From NCBI RefSeq assembly GCF_001761485.1, contig NC_090773.1:3100001-3164000 (forward strand): a DNA stretch of 64,000 bases, written 5' to 3'. Both the position numbers and the translations under genes were made by a program. Source of the DNA: Yarrowia lipolytica (lineage: Eukaryota; Ascomycota; Dipodascomycetes; Dipodascales). The notes under the pieces are model-generated. The model was not told the origin of the DNA. It searched no databases and worked only from the letters and a program-made list of their open reading frames with translations. This document shows, in pieces, positions 1-10,185 of the stretch (position 1 is its first letter; every line of letters starts with the position of its first letter).

Positions 1-3000
1 AAACACGTCGCAGACGACGCTGAACGCCGAAACCGACCCTCGACAGTCGCTGAGCGCTGGAAGTGCGTCCGCGGGATCGCGACACCACGCAAGAGCGTCC
101 TCGGAGTCCCACAACCCCGCCCCAGACAACCATCCCCTGTCTCTGGGCCGAACTGCATCGACCCTCGCCACCAACTCCACCCAGGCCAAGTACCGGCCCC
201 GGACGCGCGCCAGCTCGATTTTCTCGCTCAACTCCATCTTCCGCGACTCACAGTCGTCCCGCAGCATCGCCTCGAGCAACAGCATCAGCCGCCCGTCGAT
301 CCACGAAGACCCAGCAGCAGTCCCCCAAGACGCCCAGTCAGCAGAGTACACTCGCAAAATCAAATCACACATTGCCAACGACAAGGGCATTCTCAAGGGC
401 AAGGTTGGATGGCGACGCGGAGTGGATCCGCGCAGCGGCTGGACCCAGGGAACCGTTTGGATCTCGGACGAGAGTCTCTGTGGAGCATCTCCCGAGTCGC
501 GGCTCACCGAAACCCTGATCCAGGACCTCAGATCCATCAGACTCAACGCCAACAAACAGACATCAGTGATTGACATTGCAGCCATCAACGGAAACGAGCG
601 GGTGTCCTTGCAGCTGGACTCTACGGACGGCCTGCTTCGGTGGATCGCAGCTCTATCGGTATGGATGTGTCTGGCGGGTACAGGCATTGAGAGCAAGCGA
701 ATCCAGCCAAAGGTGGTACCGGACACCTGTACTGGCCAGGATCCGATCCTCAGCTGCTCTCTGCAGGTCATGGGCAAAATCGTTAAGAACAAACGGCTAA
801 GTCGGAGCATTTTCAAAGCTTCTCCTACCATGCTGCCTCAATCTTTGCAGGCCCCTACATCATGGGTCACTGCCCAGGCCAAATTGCGGCCGAATGGAGC
901 ATTGGATTTCACCACAGAGGACCAGACGTACTCGTTTTCAACGTCGTTGGCGGAGTTGACGCGCCAAGATGCATGGAGAATCCACTGGAGCGTGTTCCAG
1001 AAGCACCACGTGCTGTATCTCGGCTCGTTACGAAAGGAGGACGAAAAGGTGGTTAAACTAGACATTTTTGCACTAGGCTCGTCGCCTCAAAAGATTAGAA
1101 GACCCATAGACCAGCTCACAGGAATCTATCTGGCATTCCCATCCGAACACGAGTACAAGAGGTGGCTGTATGTGCTGGGGAACACGCTTAGACCGACGTA
1201 CTACGCGCTGGCGTCCCGTTCCTTCTCACAGACGCTCCGTTCAGCCTCCCGTCTGGATATGAGACTTTTGCATGCTCGATACAAGCCCGCCCAGAAGGGT
1301 ACAGGTCACGTGCCGCCTCCCACATCCTTCTTTGAGCTCTCGTCTCGCGGTATCTTACTAGGAAGGTCTTGTCTCGGTCGAAATTCACGAGATCCATTTT
1401 TCCGCGACGATTTCGTGCTGGATTCGGTTGCCGATGTGCTCCCCCTTGAGCTGGACTGTCGGTTTGTGAACTTTGACGACCAGCCGTTGGTTGGACGGGT
1501 CCGAATCACCCGGGAGCTCGTTCAGGGTCCTGCAGTGGAACAATGGGTCAAAATATATGACGTCAACGACGGGTCCACTCTGGGCGACGTGTGCATCAAA
1601 ATCTCGTATTTCGGCTCGAACGTGTTGGCGCCCCATCAGTACGAGCATCTCGAGGCTATGCTCAAGGACACAGATTCACGGTTGTCGGCCAAGATCTCCG
1701 AGGCCCGAATGTCGTTGCCTGAATACACGGACATGTTTGTCAAGATCTACTCGTGTCTTGGAATTTGCGATCAATGGCTCATGTCGTTGATTGATGGTGA
1801 GATTGGTAAGCTGGCGGACAAAGTGACTGCCAACGACCGATCCAAACAGGTGTCCAACTTGTTGTTCCGGGGCAACACGCTCATGACCAAGGCGATTGAG
1901 AAGTACATGCAATTGACTGCCCACTCTTACTTGAGGGATTTGGTTGGAAAAGTTGTCCGGCAGGTTCTTGATCGCGACGAGAAGCTAGAGCTGGACCCTT
2001 CACGGCTCGACGATGGCCATGGAATCACCCCCGAGATTGAGCAGCTCAAGGTGCACAACCAGGAGCGACTCATGGCGCACGCAGAGACAATCTGGGTGAA
2101 TATTCGCAACACCATTGCCGATATTCCCCAGTCTTTGGTCGTTGTCTTCCAGTATTTGAGACAACAGCTGGAGGGACTCCATCAAGATGAGGAGGTTGTC
2201 TTCAACGGCATTTCTGGGTTTCTGTTCCTCCGGTTTATTTGCCCGGCTCTTCTGTCCCCAAAACTGTTTGGGTTGGTGCACAATTCCCCTCAGCCCGAAG
2301 TTCAGCGTACGTTGACTCTGCTGGCAAAACTGATGCAGAGTTTTGCGAATCGAGCCAATTTCACCGCCAAGGAGTCTTTCATGATCCCCCTTACGCCCTT
2401 TATTGAGAACAATAAGAAGGAGTTGTGTCAGTACTTCCGGGTGATTTCCAACCAGAACAAGTGGGACGAGATCCGTATGGCCAAGCCTTCCAAGCCCCAG
2501 TACAAGTACCAGCAGCACGATATCCCCCTGCGGCCTCTCCCTGATGCACCAACACTGCCGTATCTTTACGACAAGTACGCCTGTTACCAGGAGTTGGTTG
2601 AGCACTGGCTCACCACCGTGCCCACGTCCAGGGTTAACGGAGTAGGCTCTCCGATCATTGCTCGGGCCATTGGAGACAAGGGTGGTCTTTATCAGATCAA
2701 CTCGCTCGAGTTTGAGCACACTACCGACTCGTTTGGCCAGGATCTTAAGGCTTTGGTAGGCTCTGACTCGCCCAAGCTCGGTGGAAACGCGTTTGGGTCC
2801 GCTTCTACCGTCGACCCAGTCATTGAGGCGTTCCATAACGAGTGTCTGCGCATCTACACAGCAAAGACTGATCTGGAGGATGATCTGTGTAAAGCAGAGT
2901 CTCCCCTCACGATGGAGAAGCAGGGCTGGAGCCGATTTGTGAGCCGTATCCATGTCAAGTGGGACTATGGACTCACTGGCCACGTGGACGCCGTCAACCC

Positions 3001-3283
3001 CATGACCATTGATGTGGGTGTTATCGACGACGACGACGACGACGACGACGATGGGGCGACCGCTACGGCGACCAAGCGGGCCAGTGTCCAGTCTGTGGGA
3101 AACGGGACCGGTAAGCGAGCATCTGTGCAGAGCAATGCCACTGGAATGCGACCCAGCAGTGTGGCGTCCGTGGCCAGTATCAAGCTGCTGAACGTCAGAG
3201 GAAGTATGGTGTTGGATGACGACGACAGGGGGAGTATGAGTCGGAGTGAGAGCAAACTGGGCAAGTGGTTGAAGAAGAAGTAA
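1..3283 (+). CDS. BUD2: RasGAP protein, BUD2/CLA2-like (5' end outside window)
   Basis: The reading frame is open from base 2 to a TAA at 3281-3283, about 1,093 visible residues, so the true start lies left of the window. The N-terminal ~130 residues are Ser/Thr/Arg-rich low complexity. A PH/C2-like beta-rich part follows. A RasGAP domain spans roughly visible residues 580-800: the arginine-finger motif LFRGNTLMTKAIEKY puts the Arg near residue 623, and the FLFLRFICPALLSPK signature puts its Arg near 744. The tail is low complexity with an Asp run and a basic C-terminus (KLGKWLKKK). RasGAPs speed GTP hydrolysis by Ras-type GTPases. Bud2 acts on Rsr1/Bud1 at the cortex in bud-site selection and polarity, and S. 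cerevisiae Bud2 is about 1,100 residues, so little is missing here. IRA-type and IQGAP-type RasGAPs are alternatives but differ in size and architecture. RasGAP identity is firm; the BUD2 assignment is a family-level inference. Confidence 0.8.
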   Translation, partial: NTSQTTLNAETDPRQSLSAGSASAGSRHHARASSESHNPAPDNHPLSLGRTASTLATNSTQAKYRPRTRASSIFSLNSIFRDSQSSRSIASSNSISRPSIHEDPAAVPQDAQSAEYTRKIKSHIANDKGILKGKVGWRRGVDPRSGWTQGTVWISDESLCGASPESRLTETLIQDLRSIRLNANKQTSVIDIAAINGNERVSLQLDSTDGLLRWIAALSVWMCLAGTGIESKRIQPKVVPDTCTGQDPILSCSLQVMGKIVKNKRLSRSIFKASPTMLPQSLQAPTSWVTAQAKLRPNGALDFTTEDQTYSFSTSLAELTRQDAWRIHWSVFQKHHVLYLGSLRKEDEKVVKLDIFALGSSPQKIRRPIDQLTGIYLAFPSEHEYKRWLYVLGNTLRPTYYALASRSFSQTLRSASRLDMRLLHARYKPAQKGTGHVPPPTSFFELSSRGILLGRSCLGRNSRDPFFRDDFVLDSVADVLPLELDCRFVNFDDQPLVGRVRITRELVQGPAVEQWVKIYDVNDGSTLGDVCIKISYFGSNVLAPHQYEHLEAMLKDTDSRLSAKISEARMSLPEYTDMFVKIYSCLGICDQWLMSLIDGEIGKLADKVTANDRSKQVSNLLFRGNTLMTKAIEKYMQLTAHSYLRDLVGKVVRQVLDRDEKLELDPSRLDDGHGITPEIEQLKVHNQERLMAHAETIWVNIRNTIADIPQSLVVVFQYLRQQLEGLHQDEEVVFNGISGFLFLRFICPALLSPKLFGLVHNSPQPEVQRTLTLLAKLMQSFANRANFTAKESFMIPLTPFIENNKKELCQYFRVISNQNKWDEIRMAKPSKPQYKYQQHDIPLRPLPDAPTLPYLYDKYACYQELVEHWLTTVPTSRVNGVGSPIIARAIGDKGGLYQINSLEFEHTTDSFGQDLKALVGSDSPKLGGNAFGSASTVDPVIEAFHNECLRIYTAKTDLEDDLCKAESPLTMEKQGWSRFVSRIHVKWDYGLTGHVDAVNPMTIDVGVIDDDDDDDDDGATATATKRASVQSVGNGTGKRASVQSNATGMRPSSVASVASIKLLNVRGSMVLDDDDRGSMSRSESKLGKWLKKK
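3026..3052 (+). repeat. GAC trinucleotide run coding an Asp tract
   Basis: Eight GAC codons and one GAT lie in the C-terminal tail of the RasGAP gene and give a run of about nine aspartates. It is a likely length-variable microsatellite in a disordered, acidic part of the protein. Confidence 0.9.
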
Positions 3284-5443
3284 TTTATTCAAAAGTGCGA
3301 AATTGCATGCAATTTCGAGCGGCTATTAGACTGACAAGTGAGTGTGTAGAACTAAGAGAGTCTCAGATATATAGTAGATGAACGTGATCTTTGAATGTCC
3401 GGTTATCTGATGAAATGTGTAGGCAGCGACAAGCGGCAGGAAGAGAACAGAGGTCCGAGGGGTGTTTAACGAGGCTTCTGATTCTCCTGGTCTCAAGTAA
3501 TATCCTGTGATCAGATTTTACCCTCAGTTTCTGGACGAGTCTTCCATATTCCGGGTGGAAGGCTTAAGCCGTTTGAGTACTTGTATAGATCTCAAGATGG
3601 TTTTGATCGCAGTCAACAACCTTTCAGTCAAGCACGTTGCAACTAATCACATCTTAGTCATCACTTTATGCCGGACTTGGCCATGGACTCTCAAAGTCCC
3701 GAGAGCCGAATGAGAGTCGTGGGGTCACTACAGTCATTGAGCTGATTGAGTCGCTACAGAGTCCTTACAGGGGTTGCTACAGAGTCCTTACAGAGTCGCG
3801 ACAGAGCCGTTTGTTTGACTTTTGAAGAGTTGGTGATCTACACACGGCTGGAACCAAAAAAGAATACCCGGATACTCTGGATACGGCAGGAGGTAGCACG
3901 TGCGAGACCGGGGTTCTGTGTTGGTCAGCATGGGGACGATTCAATGGCCTCGAAACTGAAAGAACAACCGCCTTCGTCAATACCATGGCTCTTATTGCCG
4001 TTGCAGCAACCGTCCATAACCGTTGCCCATTGTTTTAATTGTTTTTGTTTTAATTGTTTAGAGGCTATACAGTAGAACGGCCGTCCCTGGAGAGATATTA
4101 TCGTCACAGTCACAGCCAAAGCAACCATTCACCAAAGCCCTCAAAATAGCAATTGTATCATCCAGAAATCAGGCAGCATTTGCTACACTATCGATTGCCC
4201 TGTTGTTTTCACCACGAAAAGAGAATCGAACAAGGCATAGTTTGCAGAACAAAGACGCACACAAGAATCGAACCGAAACTCAACGCGCCTGTGAGACCTA
4301 CAACTGTGATTATGCGCGCAATTTAATTTAGAAAAAATAAAAAACAAAAATTAAATGTGTGAAAAAATTAAATGTGAGAAAAATCGGGAAATAATATCGC
4401 GGCGGAAATAGCTAATATCAGACGAGCATGTGCCATGTGACACAAAATGGTGGGGCATCATGCATATATTAGAGGAGCAATGAAAGCGTTTTTTACTTTT
4501 ATTTTAATATATTTTTAATTGTATTTTTATTGTATATTGCTTATTTGTATTATATTTTAATTGCAATTTTATTGACTACTCAAAATCAGACGAATATAGT
4601 TATCTAATCAGATTACACATCTCGTCATTGTCCAAATACTATCTGACGTCATACAACCAGACACCGCTTACACATGATCCCGTTGTAGTGCTGGGATCCC
4701 ACACGACATATTTCCCACGTGACATACTTCCCTCGTGATCAAATCCCCCCACGTGACCAAATCCCCCACGTGACAAGTCCATCTACCTCATGGGACACAA
4801 ACGTCATCCCATTCACCCGATCCGGTAATCACCATTATTGTATTGACAAAAACTGTAAACACTCGGTTGACCCCGGACAATTAGAGTTACGATAATAGCC
4901 GGGCCGGAAGCCGAGGCTGCGATTGGACATGAGATCACGAGCACATTTTCGGACGGGTACGAGGACCTGAAAATTAACCAAAACAGTCAATTTCGTTTTC
5001 CAGCTTGTTCGGTATTCTTTTTTTGTTCCGATTGGGCCAGTTTTCCAGTCTGTTCAGAACTTTCTCAGAGTTAGTTGAAAAGCTACTTCGGACCCACTGG
5101 CAGTAGAAGTTGTAGTGGAGATGCGGCGATAAAAAGTGGATAAGTATGTATCTATAGGTGTGGAAAATATGATGAACCGGCTTCCGCAAAACGTTCGCTA
5201 TCAATATTTCGAGGTATCTTGAGTCTTTCTATGGAATAAGCCTGTTGTAGTCTCTGGCTGATTCATCGCTTTCAACCAACTCGACCGTCTGAAGCCTCGT
5301 CGTGATATGCTCCAGGTACGATCTACTGTACACAACCCGGATATTAATTAATGCAATAAATTACTTGCCATTCATAGATGGCTGAATATATACGGTCACG
5401 AGCCACGGAATGTTTAGAGAACGTGGTACTCACTATGAGCCCG
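3284..5443. other. Intergenic, between convergent genes
   Basis: About 2.2 kb between the 3' ends of the RasGAP gene and the DUF1752 gene. No credible coding frame was seen. A 20-base unit (TTGCTACAGAGTCCTTACAG or close) occurs twice near 3750-3800. Three CACGTG motifs cluster at about 4710-4775. An AT-rich block lies at 4320-4570. Confidence 0.6.
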
Positions 5444-8293
5444 TTACCACCCTCTGGCATGATAATCGAAATCCGCCGGCTCGTCCGCCTCCTTTTTCCA
5501 CTCCGGCTTCTCCCCCATCTTCTTCAGATCAATACTGGTATGCCGCCGTTTCAACGCCTCCAGATTCTGCCGCTCCAACTCGCTCTGGTTCATGAGCGAC
5601 TTTTGCACACTCTGCGACATTTCCGATGCCAACATACTGTGTCTGACCACGTCGGAAGGCAGAATCGAACCATAAACAGGCTCGTGCGTCGCCACAGCCA
5701 CTGGGGTGGCCGAGAGAACTGTGGCAGGCGTAGGACCGACTCCGGGGAACCGCGACAGGTCAGCCACAGAATTGTTCTTACTGGGCCGCTTGTTGTCCTT
5801 CTCTCCAGCACTCTTGGCACTCTTGACCCCCAAAGAACGAGCCACAGAGGCGTTGTCTCGTGCAATATCCTCACCGTCGCTGTTTAGACCGCCATTTTCA
5901 ACAATATAGTTAGCCTCAGACAAGTTGGTGTAGGTGTTTACCCGCTTTGCCTGGCCAGAGAACATGGAGCCGAGCTTGGAACTCACAGAGTTGGACTCGT
6001 CCGGAATCATGCCCTTGGAAAAGATGCGTGACTTGTCCTTGCTCTGCTGTATCTGCTCCTGCAAACGATCGGGGTTGTTGAGGAACATAGACGACAGAAG
6101 CGACGGACGGACGAGATTGTGGCCTGAAAGGTTTTCCTCCCGTGAAAATGTGGGCTCCTCATTTGCAGAAGAACCATCACTCTCCACAGAGTCCCAGTCA
6201 GAGTCGTCGTCGTCGTCGTTGTAGTAGTCGTCGTACTTGGTGGAGTCGAGCTTAGGGGGTGACTGTACCGACACATGTTTCTTGACCGACTTGTCCACCG
6301 ACTTTTCTACCGATCGGTCCACCAAACTTGATTTGGAGGCCGCATGACCGCTCTGCCCGCTCAGTCGGGGTTCCATCTTCAGAGGCGAAAACGAACAGTC
6401 GGATTTCGTCACAGACTCGCCAAATCCGTCGCTCTCCGATGGCGAAGACTCGATGAAAAACATCTTCTGCTTCTGCCGAGGCACTTGCTGGTATTGGGAG
6501 GAGGCTGTAATCGAAGTGCCATTGACAGAACTGCCGTTGACGCCCGCGCTCACAATGCCAGCACCGCTACCAGCAGCCCCATGCTGCTTCATCTCTGACG
6601 ACCGACCGAGGAAACTGACGGACGTTTTGGACGGCGAAAAACCCCGCACAATCGAGGTTGACGTATCCGAACGTCTCAGGTTCCCTCCCGAGACGGACCC
6701 GGAGCCGGACAATTCACGAGCCACGCCACGTGCGCCCTCGTCGGCCTCCATGTCATCGTCGTTATCAGTCTCATCTGTGAAATCAGACTCATCGTCTTCG
6801 TACGAGTCAGAGTCAGCCACTGCGGAGGCTGACGACTGCGGAAGAGCTGCGGCCGAGGATCCCGACCCGGAAGAGACACTGGTGTTGCGTCGGAACAGTG
6901 ACGACACCTTGGGCTGCTGCTGCTGAGCGGTTCGGGGCGCCACAAGCACCGGTTTCTCCCGGTTGAACGAGTCTCTGTGGCGGGACGAAGAGCGTCGGGA
7001 CCGAGCAAAGAACGTGGGCGCCAGAGTGGATTTGATGTGGGCGTTGGAAGAGGTGTTGGACGTCACGTCCTTGGACAATGTATCCTTATCCTTGTGACCG
7101 ACTCCCGCACCTGTTCCGGTAGACACCTCTCTCGCTGCTGTTGCTGCTCCTGTCGCAGCCTCCTTTTTGCCCTCCTCCTTGGTCAAAACCTCCCTGGGGA
7201 GCATCACATGGGTGGTATCGTTGGTGCTACCACCACCCACATGGACGTGACTTCCTACACTGTTTGACGACTCGGATAGCTCGTCATGTTCATCGCCATG
7301 GTCGTCGTCTCCCTCCCGTTCCTCCTCCTCTCTCTGTTTCCTCCGCTCGTCCCTGAGGCTCTGCCAATACTCCACTTCCTGGCCGACCGGCCTAAATAAC
7401 TGCATTAACTCGTGCAGCTTTGCCGGAGACAGCCGCTTGCGTTTCATAGAGGGACGCTTGCGGTACAGAGAGCGGTAGTCGGAGATGCTTTTGTTGCCGC
7501 GCCGGATCGTAGGCCGTGAGTTTGTGTCGTTGCTATTTACAAGGGTGCGCAGCGTGGGTGGCGACGAGATGCGCGACACGGCGGGGGTGGCGGTGGTGGT
7601 TGAGAGGGTTGGTGTGGAGGCTGACGAGGCGAGATTGCTTCTGTTGGTGTTCGATCGGGTAGAATGCAGGGAGGAGAGGGCCGATCGATGCTGGTTGTCC
7701 ACGTGGGTCGAGGCGGTGGACGTGGTGGACACTCTCCTGGAGGCGAGTTCGCCGATTGCGTCTCCGTCAAAGTCCGAGTCCGAAATGGCGTCGGAGCTGA
7801 GGCTGCTTGAGAGCTGTGGTGGGGAGACTCCTCGGTCATGTCGGTCGTTACGGTCTTGCGAGGCATCGTGTCGGTGCTGCTCTTCGGCGTTGGACACGGA
7901 CAGTGCCGACAGCGACTTGAGCAGATCGTCCGGTGGCGGTTTCTGGGGATGCAGGGTGTGTCGTGTCTGGACGCTGTTGTTGGGTGTGGCGAGGGCGGAG
8001 GGGTGTGTGTTTGTGTTTGCGTTTGTGGTGGCGGTGGTGTTGACGCCGGTGTTGTTGCCGGTGTTGCCGTCGTCGGTCATGTCTTCGACCAGAAAGATGG
8101 AGTTGTCGCAGCAGTAGAGCAGTTCGCGGTTCCATAGCCGCCACGACAGGTTTTCCAGCCGGCGGCCGTTTTCCAGCGACTCGGCGCACTTGGAGAACAC
8201 CGTCCACAGCGACGCCAGCGACTCGGGGTTCCACGCGTCAATCTTGCCCATGGGGTTGGATGCCAGCGACAGAATCGGCGTTGTTGGAGTCAT
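5444..8293 (-). CDS. DUF1752/DUF3295-type fungal regulator
   Basis: The frame is open from 8533, but I place the start at the ATG at 8293 because the 80 upstream codons come from three short tandem arrays and the conserved part begins just after it. That gives 949 residues. Residues ~15-60 (AWNPESLASLWTVFSKCAES, then RRLENLSWRLWNREL) match the DUF1752 motif found in AreA-type and Mks1-like fungal regulators. The C-terminus, ending DFDYHARGW, resembles the DUF3295 end. The ~850 residues between are low complexity: Ser/Thr runs, acidic patches (DDYYNDDDDDSDWDS, DESDFTDETDNDDDMEADE) and SRRSSSR-like basic phosphosites. No enzyme fold or zinc finger is visible. Relatives are linked to nitrogen or glucose signalling, so a nuclear/cytoplasmic regulatory role is inferred, not shown. 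If the longer frame is used, it adds a Lys/Gln/Asn- and Thr-rich N-terminus. Confidence 0.72.
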   Translation of the reverse strand: MTPTTPILSLASNPMGKIDAWNPESLASLWTVFSKCAESLENGRRLENLSWRLWNRELLYCCDNSIFLVEDMTDDGNTGNNTGVNTTATTNANTNTHPSALATPNNSVQTRHTLHPQKPPPDDLLKSLSALSVSNAEEQHRHDASQDRNDRHDRGVSPPQLSSSLSSDAISDSDFDGDAIGELASRRVSTTSTASTHVDNQHRSALSSLHSTRSNTNRSNLASSASTPTLSTTTATPAVSRISSPPTLRTLVNSNDTNSRPTIRRGNKSISDYRSLYRKRPSMKRKRLSPAKLHELMQLFRPVGQEVEYWQSLRDERRKQREEEEREGDDDHGDEHDELSESSNSVGSHVHVGGGSTNDTTHVMLPREVLTKEEGKKEAATGAATAAREVSTGTGAGVGHKDKDTLSKDVTSNTSSNAHIKSTLAPTFFARSRRSSSRHRDSFNREKPVLVAPRTAQQQQPKVSSLFRRNTSVSSGSGSSAAALPQSSASAVADSDSYEDDESDFTDETDNDDDMEADEGARGVARELSGSGSVSGGNLRRSDTSTSIVRGFSPSKTSVSFLGRSSEMKQHGAAGSGAGIVSAGVNGSSVNGTSITASSQYQQVPRQKQKMFFIESSPSESDGFGESVTKSDCSFSPLKMEPRLSGQSGHAASKSSLVDRSVEKSVDKSVKKHVSVQSPPKLDSTKYDDYYNDDDDDSDWDSVESDGSSANEEPTFSREENLSGHNLVRPSLLSSMFLNNPDRLQEQIQQSKDKSRIFSKGMIPDESNSVSSKLGSMFSGQAKRVNTYTNLSEANYIVENGGLNSDGEDIARDNASVARSLGVKSAKSAGEKDNKRPSKNNSVADLSRFPGVGPTPATVLSATPVAVATHEPVYGSILPSDVVRHSMLASEMSQSVQKSLMNQSELERQNLEALKRRHTSIDLKKMGEKPEWKKEADEPADFDYHARGW

Positions 8294-8326
8294 CCTGAGA
8301 GGGTGTTGTGGGTGTGGATGTGGGCT

Positions 8327-8374
8327 GGTTGTGGTGCTGGTTGTGGTGCTGGTTGTGGTGCTGGCTGTGGTGCT
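8327..8374. repeat. 12-bp tandem repeat, 4 copies
   Basis: The unit GGTTGTGGTGCT occurs four times head to tail, the last copy with one change. It lies just upstream of the preferred ATG of the DUF1752 gene. In the long leftward frame it would code a Ser/Thr repeat. Confidence 0.95.
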
Positions 8375-8411
8375 AGTTTGTCTGTCTGTATCTTCGTTTG
8401 TGTCTCCGTTC

Positions 8412-8455
8412 TGAATCTCGTGTGAATCTCGTCTGAATCTCGTGTGAATCTCGTC
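8412..8455. repeat. 11-bp tandem repeat, 4 copies
   Basis: The unit TGAATCTCGTS occurs four times, with the last base alternating G, C, G, C. It is the second of three adjacent arrays in the leader of the DUF1752 gene. Confidence 0.95.
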
Positions 8456-8459
8456 TACA

Positions 8460-8514
8460 CCTGTTTTGTTCCTGTTTTGGTCCTGTTTTGGTCCTGTTTT
8501 GGTCCTGTTTTGTT
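8460..8514. repeat. 11-bp tandem repeat, 5 copies
   Basis: The unit CCTGTTTTGGT (first and last copies end GTT) occurs five times. It is the third array in the leader of the DUF1752 gene. On the minus strand it reads as a Gln/Asn/Lys/Thr repeat. Confidence 0.95.
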
Positions 8515-8793
8515 CCCGTTTGGTGGTTTGCACTTTTACCGTGGTGTGTCAGTGGATGAGTGGGTATATCTACACTTTTGAATTTTGCTTTTATTTGTGA
8601 AGTTTTTGAACCCAGGCTATTTGCCCGAGTCTGTTGCAACGCCGCCATGGGCGAACTCGAGTCCCTTTTGCGCCCCAAAATCGGTCACCGGATTCGAGTG
8701 TAATAATTAATCCCGGCCCGCCTCGGATTGGCCAAGTTCGCAACCCCCATGCTCACCCAGCTCACCCCCCATCTACACCTGCTGACACATGAC

Positions 8794-8840
8794 GTTGAGT
8801 TGAGTAGAGTTGAGTTGAGTTGAGTTGAGACGAGTTGAGT
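8794..8840. repeat. Pentanucleotide GTTGA array
   Basis: About nine imperfect copies of GTTGA lie roughly 500 bp upstream of the DUF1752 start. A simple promoter-region microsatellite. Confidence 0.85.
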
Positions 8841-9599
8841 TTACAGAAAGTCGTCAAGAGACCACCAGCTATAGAAACAGTGGACCGGGGGCGGCTGAAA
8901 GAGATGTTAACTCCGGCAAACGGAGGGACAGTGAGTCGTCGGTGAACAGTCGGACATTTGTCGGAGAATCCCAGCCGACTTAGTCATCATCGAGCCCACA
9001 CTCCACCACCCACATAACATATGCCAAAGTCACGCGGTTTTGCGGTTTTGCGGGGGACTAGGCTGTGCATGATCAGAGGACGGTGTGGAGATATTTTGCT
9101 CCCCCCCGTGCGGGACAAAAAAACAACTCGACGACGACCGCGTGCGGCCTCCACTGGCGGAGTCTGTGTCGGGGGTTTTCCCGCCTCGCTGCGCGCCGAC
9201 AACCTCGCACCATCCCCGTCCATCTCCAGCTCTCTCTTTGGTCCACTTTCTCGGCCTGAAAAAGCCGTTTCCAACTGGGGAGAGTTTGCCGGCGAAAAAC
9301 TAATTTTTAGTCAAACCCAGTTTGGCCAAAGTCTAAATCCGAGCCAAAAAAAAAAAAAAAAAAGACAAAAAAGACCGAAAAAGAGACAGATGACCAATAC
9401 CCAAAAGTGTAATCAGGGCCAGACCAGACACAACACAGTACCGGTTCAAAACAGAGGTCAGCTGGCAGATTGACACGATCGAGATGATCGAGAAATGGCA
9501 CCGATTGGGACAGAAGGGAGCTCTTTTGGGTCTGTGCTGGGGGACGTGGCATTACACCCGGAGAGCTGAATTGGAGGAACATTTGTAACAGTGTAAAAT

Positions 9600-9830
9600 T
9601 AAAATAAAAAAAAATGAAAAAGTTGCAAAAGTTGAAAAAGTTGAAAAAGTTGAAAAGTTGAAAAGTTGAAACAATTGAAAAAAAAAAATAAAAATAAAAA
9701 TAAAAAAAAAAAAATAAAAAAAAAAATAAAAAATAAAAAATAAAAAAAAAAAAAAAAAAAAAAAAAATAAAAAATAAAAAATAAAAAATTAGCAAAATTA
9801 ACAAAATTAACAAAATTAAACAAAGCCACT
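9600..9830. repeat. A-rich low-complexity tract
   Basis: The start is built of GTTGAAAA units (9640-9675). A run of A tracts broken by single T bases follows (9678-9790), then ACAAAATTA units. On the minus strand it reads as Phe-rich nonsense. Simple sequence, not coding. Confidence 0.85.
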
Positions 9831-10132
9831 GAGGAATGGGGGAGATATTTGCGGTCAGAACAAACAGAACTGAGCTGATGGCGTTAAACACCTTTACTGT
9901 CAAAGATACACTGGAGCTGTTGAGCGCTCACACATACCAATACTTGTATTATCGCAACAGTTGCATCGACTAATGCATCAAGGTGGGGGTACCCTCACCA
10001 TGAGATGATTCAGGATTTGGGGCTAAATGATTATGCTGCCGGACCTAGAGAGTGATATGATTGTCCAGATCCAGTTTCCAGTTTCCATTTTCCATTTTCC
10101 AGTGAATTTGCGTGAAATTCTAAGAATTTCTG

Positions 10133-10135
<3 letters not shown>

Positions 10136-10181
<46 letters not shown>
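10136..10181. repeat. Uninterrupted T46 homopolymer
   Basis: Forty-six T bases in a row by count. It could be the poly(A) tail of a decayed minus-strand retroposed copy or plain slippage. I saw no body of an element beside it and no clear target-site duplication. Confidence 0.9.

Positions 10182-10185
<4 letters not shown>

Noticed and set aside
2000-3292. 430-codon open frame antisense to the RasGAP gene
   Set aside because: Overlaps the RasGAP domain; includes a Val run from the complement of the GAC repeat; no domain.
8294-8533. N-terminal extension of the DUF1752 protein
   Set aside because: Left out of the main CDS because it is entirely tandem-repeat coded and the conserved domain begins after the ATG at 8293. 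Kept as a finding.
9307-9903. 198-codon Phe-rich minus-strand frame
   Set aside because: Produced by A-rich simple sequence; not a membrane protein gene.
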